In this document: positions 4,906-7,065 of the stretch, piece by piece | How positions within the stretch are numbered: position 1 is the stretch's first letter | Layout of the letters: each line of letters starts with the position of its first letter | Assembly (NCBI GenBank): GCA_030039995.1 | Contig: JASHUL010000262.1 | Span: forward strand, 1-7,065 | Length of the DNA: 7,065 nucleotides | Source: Thermoplasmata archaeon | GTDB taxonomy: Archaea; Thermoplasmatota; Thermoplasmata; Lutacidiplasmatales; UBA184 | Reading direction: 5' to 3' | Program-made: the position numbers and the translations under genes | Notes under the pieces: generated by a model | What the model was told of the DNA's origin: nothing | What the model saw: only the letters and a program-made list of their open reading frames with translations | The model's database searches: none

Positions 4906-6137
4906 TTGGACCCCCCTTCCACGATACCGTAGCCGATCAGCCGCCAGGCGTTCAGCCGCCGGGAGACCGCGACGCGGCTGCCCGGAAAGACCGTGACGGA
5001 GCGGTTGAGCGAGAGCTCGACCTCGTTGCCTCGCGCGCTCGTGACCTTGCCGCTCGCGACCGTCGTACCCACCGTCACCGCGAGCATCTCGCTCGTGCGG
5101 ATCTTCTCGACCTTGATCTCGCGTTGAGCCCCGAGCACGCGGTCGAGCAACGTCGCCTTCAGTCGGATCTTTTGGCTGACCGGGGGGAGGGTCCCGGCGG
5201 TACCGACGAGCCGGCCGGTCAACCCATCGCCTTTCGCCAGGGCCGGGTCGAGACTTGTCCCGATGGCGGCCAAGCCGCCGGGGTGGAGCTCCTTCCACTC
5301 CTGACCGCCCGAGAAGATCGACGTGATGCGGGTCGTGAGGGACTCGGCGTGGCCATCGCTCGCCCCCGTGGGCCCGGGACGGATCTCGATCTCTTCGCCG
5401 AGCGTGAGCTTGCCCTGGATCAGGGAGCCCCCGAGCACACCGCCCTGCAAGGCGGCCGGTCGGGTTCCGGGCCGGTTGATATCGAACGAGCGTGCGACGT
5501 ACATCAGGGGCGGCTTCGCCGGGTCGCGCGTGGGCGTCGGGATCGTCTTCTCGATCGCCTCGATCAACGCGTCGATGTTCACGCGATGGTTCGCGCTGAC
5601 GGGAATGATCGGGGCCTCCGCGATCGGGGACGTCTTCAGGAACTCGACGATCTCGCGGTAGTTCTCCTCGGCCGCGTCCGCGGTCACGAGGTCGATCTTG
5701 TTCTGGACGACGACGACCTTGCGGACTCCGATGATGTCGAGCGCGTAGAGGTGCTCGCGCGTCTGGGGTTGAGGGACCTTCTCGTTCGCCGCGACGAGCA
5801 GGACCGCCCCGTCCATGATCGCGGCGCCCGAGAGCATCGTCTCCATCAGGGTCTCGTGGCCGGGCGCGTCCACGAAGGAGACCGAGCGCAGGAACTTCGC
5901 CGGCCCGTGGCCGTTCGGGCAGTTCGGCTCGGTGGTGTACCCGGTCGGAGGCGGGCACTTCGGGCAGAGGTAGAACGCCGCGTCGGCGTAGCCGAGCTTG
6001 ATCGAGATCCCGCGCTTCAGCTCCTCGGAGTGGCGGTCGGTCCACTCGCCGGTGAGCGCTTGGGTGAGCGTGGTTTTGCCGTGGTCGACGTGTCCTACGA
6101 GGCCGATATTGACCTCGGGCTGACGAGGGACCTTCAT
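4902..6137 (-). CDS. eif2g: Translation initiation factor aIF2, gamma subunit
   Basis: This is the GTP-binding core of the aIF2 heterotrimer, which brings initiator Met-tRNA to the small ribosomal subunit. At 411 residues it has the usual length. G1 is GHVDHGKT (15-22), switch 1 is KRGISIKLGYAD (41-52), G3 is DAPGH (90-94), G4 is NKID (146-149) and G5 is SAN (181-183). Beta-barrel domains 2 and 3 follow, with RSFDINRPGT (216-225), GGVLGGSLIQG (232-242) and a conserved end, WRLIGYGIVEGG (398-409). Switch 1 has Ser45 where other members have Thr. The zinc knuckle reads C58-x2-C61 then C73-x3-H77, so His may replace the fourth Cys. The start overlaps the S6e stop (ATGA) and its own stop overlaps the Trm112-like start (GTGA), so it is the middle gene of a three-gene operon. 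Confidence 0.97.
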   Translation of the reverse strand: MKVPRQPEVNIGLVGHVDHGKTTLTQALTGEWTDRHSEELKRGISIKLGYADAAFYLCPKCPPPTGYTTEPNCPNGHGPAKFLRSVSFVDAPGHETLMETMLSGAAIMDGAVLLVAANEKVPQPQTREHLYALDIIGVRKVVVVQNKIDLVTADAAEENYREIVEFLKTSPIAEAPIIPVSANHRVNIDALIEAIEKTIPTPTRDPAKPPLMYVARSFDINRPGTRPAALQGGVLGGSLIQGKLTLGEEIEIRPGPTGASDGHAESLTTRITSIFSGGQEWKELHPGGLAAIGTSLDPALAKGDGLTGRLVGTAGTLPPVSQKIRLKATLLDRVLGAQREIKVEKIRTSEMLAVTVGTTVASGKVTSARGNEVELSLNRSVTVFPGSRVAVSRRLNAWRLIGYGIVEGGSK

Positions 6138-6511
6138 GTCGCGGCGAGGAGCTCCGCGAGCGGCTTCCCGCCCTTCTGCTCGACGATCAGGTTGATCTGT
6201 ACCGTATCCTCACTGACCGTGTTGCCGCGGAACGTTCGCCGTCGACGCATGCCCCGCCGTGGCGCGTGAAATCCGAAGCCCTCGCCGACAAAGAGGCGCG
6301 TCTGGCGAGCGCCCGGGACGTCCGGGCGGAGAGGGAAGCCGCTCTTGTCGGTTCCGCCCGTGATGCGGAACGTGTAGCCGGAGGCCCCGATCAACTCCCC
6401 ACCGATCGTCTCGCCGATCCGCTTGCCGAGGAATCCCGCGGCCTGCGGGTCGCCGACGGTGCGCGCGAGAGACTTCTCGCGCTCGGAGATGACGAGCTTG
6501 TACTCGACCAT
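6134..6511 (-). CDS. rps6e: 30S ribosomal protein S6e
   Basis: This 125-residue small-subunit protein belongs to the archaeal/eukaryotic eS6 family. Characteristic stretches are ISEREKSLART (8-18), GKRIGETIGGELIG (29-42), the signature ITGGTDKSGFPLRPDVPG (50-67), RRGMRRRRTFRGNTVSED (85-102) and QINLIVEQKGGKPL (104-117). Archaeal S6e lacks the long C-terminal tail carrying the kinase sites of eukaryotic S6, and the length here agrees. It is the first gene of the operon. Its ATG follows a good TATA box, with a predicted leader of about 12 nt and no obvious Shine-Dalgarno motif. Its stop codon shares the ATGA with the aIF2 gamma start. S6e next to aIF2 gamma is a known archaeal arrangement. Confidence 0.97.
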   Translation of the reverse strand: MVEYKLVISEREKSLARTVGDPQAAGFLGKRIGETIGGELIGASGYTFRITGGTDKSGFPLRPDVPGARQTRLFVGEGFGFHAPRRGMRRRRTFRGNTVSEDTVQINLIVEQKGGKPLAELLAAT

Positions 6512-6544
6512 GGACGCTGAAGGTGCGGCCGCGCAGTTGGAGGG

Positions 6545-6562
6545 TATTTAAATAGCTTTTCG
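6545..6562 (-). promoter_or_regulatory. BRE and TATA box of the S6e operon
   Basis: On the minus strand CGAAAAGC (6555-6562), purine-rich like a TFB recognition element, is followed directly by TATTTAAATA (6545-6554), a perfect palindrome and near-ideal archaeal TATA box. Its centre is about 38 nt before the S6e ATG, giving a predicted transcription start near 6523-6525 and a leader of about 12-14 nt. It is the strongest promoter-like signal in the window, as expected for a ribosomal protein operon. It overlaps the last codons and the stop of the gene upstream. Confidence 0.8.
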
Positions 6563-7065
6563 GGCGCTCCACGGCGAAAGCACCCCGTGGAGCGGCACGA
6601 CCAGTGTGCTCGGGACGCTCAGGCCGCAGGACCCGGAGGACGTGGAGCTGTTCGAGACCGCCCCAGTAAGTCCGGCCACCGTCGCATTGAACGTCACTCC
6701 CGTCTCGCCCGAGTACGCCGGGAACGAGCACGACGTGTAGCTCACTTCCCAGATCGGGGAGGTCGAGGCCAAGTCCCCAAGCTGGATGCCGCCGACCGCC
6801 GCCCAGGCCCGGGTCGCGTTCGCGTGGGCGCTCAGGAACGCCGTCCCCCCCGCCTGGTTCGCCGCCGCGACGATCTGAGGCGAGTCGAGGACGTTCGAGG
6901 GGAACGGCGCAAGGTACGCCACGATCCCTTCGCAGGACGTCCCGTTCGCGACGAGCAGCGCGGAGGGGACACCGAGCGAGACGGTCTCGAGCAAGAGCGC
7001 GTCGGAGGCGTTCTTGAAGCCGAACGTCCAGTAGGCCGCGGCACCGGTCGACGCGGACTCCGGGG
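6548..7065 (-). CDS. C-terminal part of a hypothetical secreted or surface protein (5' partial)
   Basis: The frame is open from the right edge to a TAA at 6548-6550, showing 171 residues. A TTG at 6994 is not a credible start, because the frame continues upstream with similar protein (ending AAAYWTFGFKNASDALL before it). I do not recognise a family. The composition is that of an exported archaeal protein: many Ser/Thr/Ala/Gly/Val, few charged residues, five N-glycosylation sequons (NAS, NGT, NAT twice, NSS) and three cysteines (in TSCEG, TSCSF, GSCGL). No transmembrane anchor occurs at the C-terminus, so any anchor or signal would lie beyond the window, as in pilin-like proteins with an N-terminal helix. 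It points the same way as the S6e operon, but that operon has its own promoter. Confidence 0.65.
   Translation of the reverse strand, partial: PESASTGAAAYWTFGFKNASDALLLETVSLGVPSALLVANGTSCEGIVAYLAPFPSNVLDSPQIVAAANQAGGTAFLSAHANATRAWAAVGGIQLGDLASTSPIWEVSYTSCSFPAYSGETGVTFNATVAGLTGAVSNSSTSSGSCGLSVPSTLVVPLHGVLSPWSARKAI

Noticed and set aside
4906..6045. N-terminal extension of the Trm112-like frame, giving a 440-residue protein.
   Set aside because: Everything upstream of the GTG at 4905 is the shifted frame of aIF2 gamma. Only the last 60 residues look like a real protein, and a good start signal sits right there.
5124..6269. A 381-codon plus-strand open frame opposite aIF2 gamma and S6e.
   Set aside because: Arg/Asp/Leu-rich shadow of two certain genes, with no recognisable motif.
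6992..6994. TTG as the start codon of the right-edge gene.
   Set aside because: The frame stays open to the window edge with protein of the same character, so the gene is 5' truncated by the window.
1..7065. CRISPR array, insertion sequence, rRNA, toxin-antitoxin or defence island.
   Set aside because: No regularly spaced repeats, transposase motifs, terminal repeats or nuclease/toxin motifs were seen on either strand.

Overview
The window is archaeal chromosome with high GC content. It carries an archaeal/eukaryotic-type ribosomal protein (S6e), the gamma subunit of archaeal initiation factor 2, and an ER/archaeal-type signal peptidase with a Ser-His rather than Ser-Lys catalytic pair. AT-rich TATA-like boxes lie about 25-40 nt before several start codons. 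The GC richness, the secreted proteins rich in N-glycosylation sequons and the overall style suggest a GC-rich euryarchaeote, perhaps of the Thermoplasmatota. That placement is an impression, not a demonstration.

Layout from left to right: (1) positions 1-81 are the last 26 codons of a plus-strand membrane-anchored protein; (2) 82-185 is a short non-coding spacer with hairpin potential; (3) 186-1353 is a divergent pair, a tautomerase-superfamily enzyme (minus) and a TetR-family repressor (plus), sharing a 103-bp intergenic region with a near-palindrome beside or over the tautomerase TATA-like box; (4) 1380-3230 is a minus-strand unit of PRPP synthetase followed after 15 nt by a two-part GNAT acetyltransferase; (5) 3319-4641 is a signal peptidase with long charged tails on both ends; (6) 4723-6511 is a tightly overlapping minus-strand operon, S6e - aIF2 gamma - Trm112-like zinc protein, with ATGA and GTGA stop/start overlaps; (7) 6548 to the right edge is the C-terminal part of a secreted or surface protein whose stop codon lies inside the S6e TATA box. 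No stretch longer than about 105 bases lacks a gene.

The right three quarters is mostly housekeeping: translation initiation, nucleotide precursor supply and protein export. The tautomerase/TetR pair is the accessory part and looks like a self-regulated metabolic or detoxification cassette, possibly of bacterial origin. I found no CRISPR array, insertion sequence, tRNA, rRNA or defence system. I cannot claim a new multi-gene system here. The best leads are the TetR/tautomerase control region, the co-translated aIF2 gamma/Trm112 pair and the unusual signal peptidase architecture.
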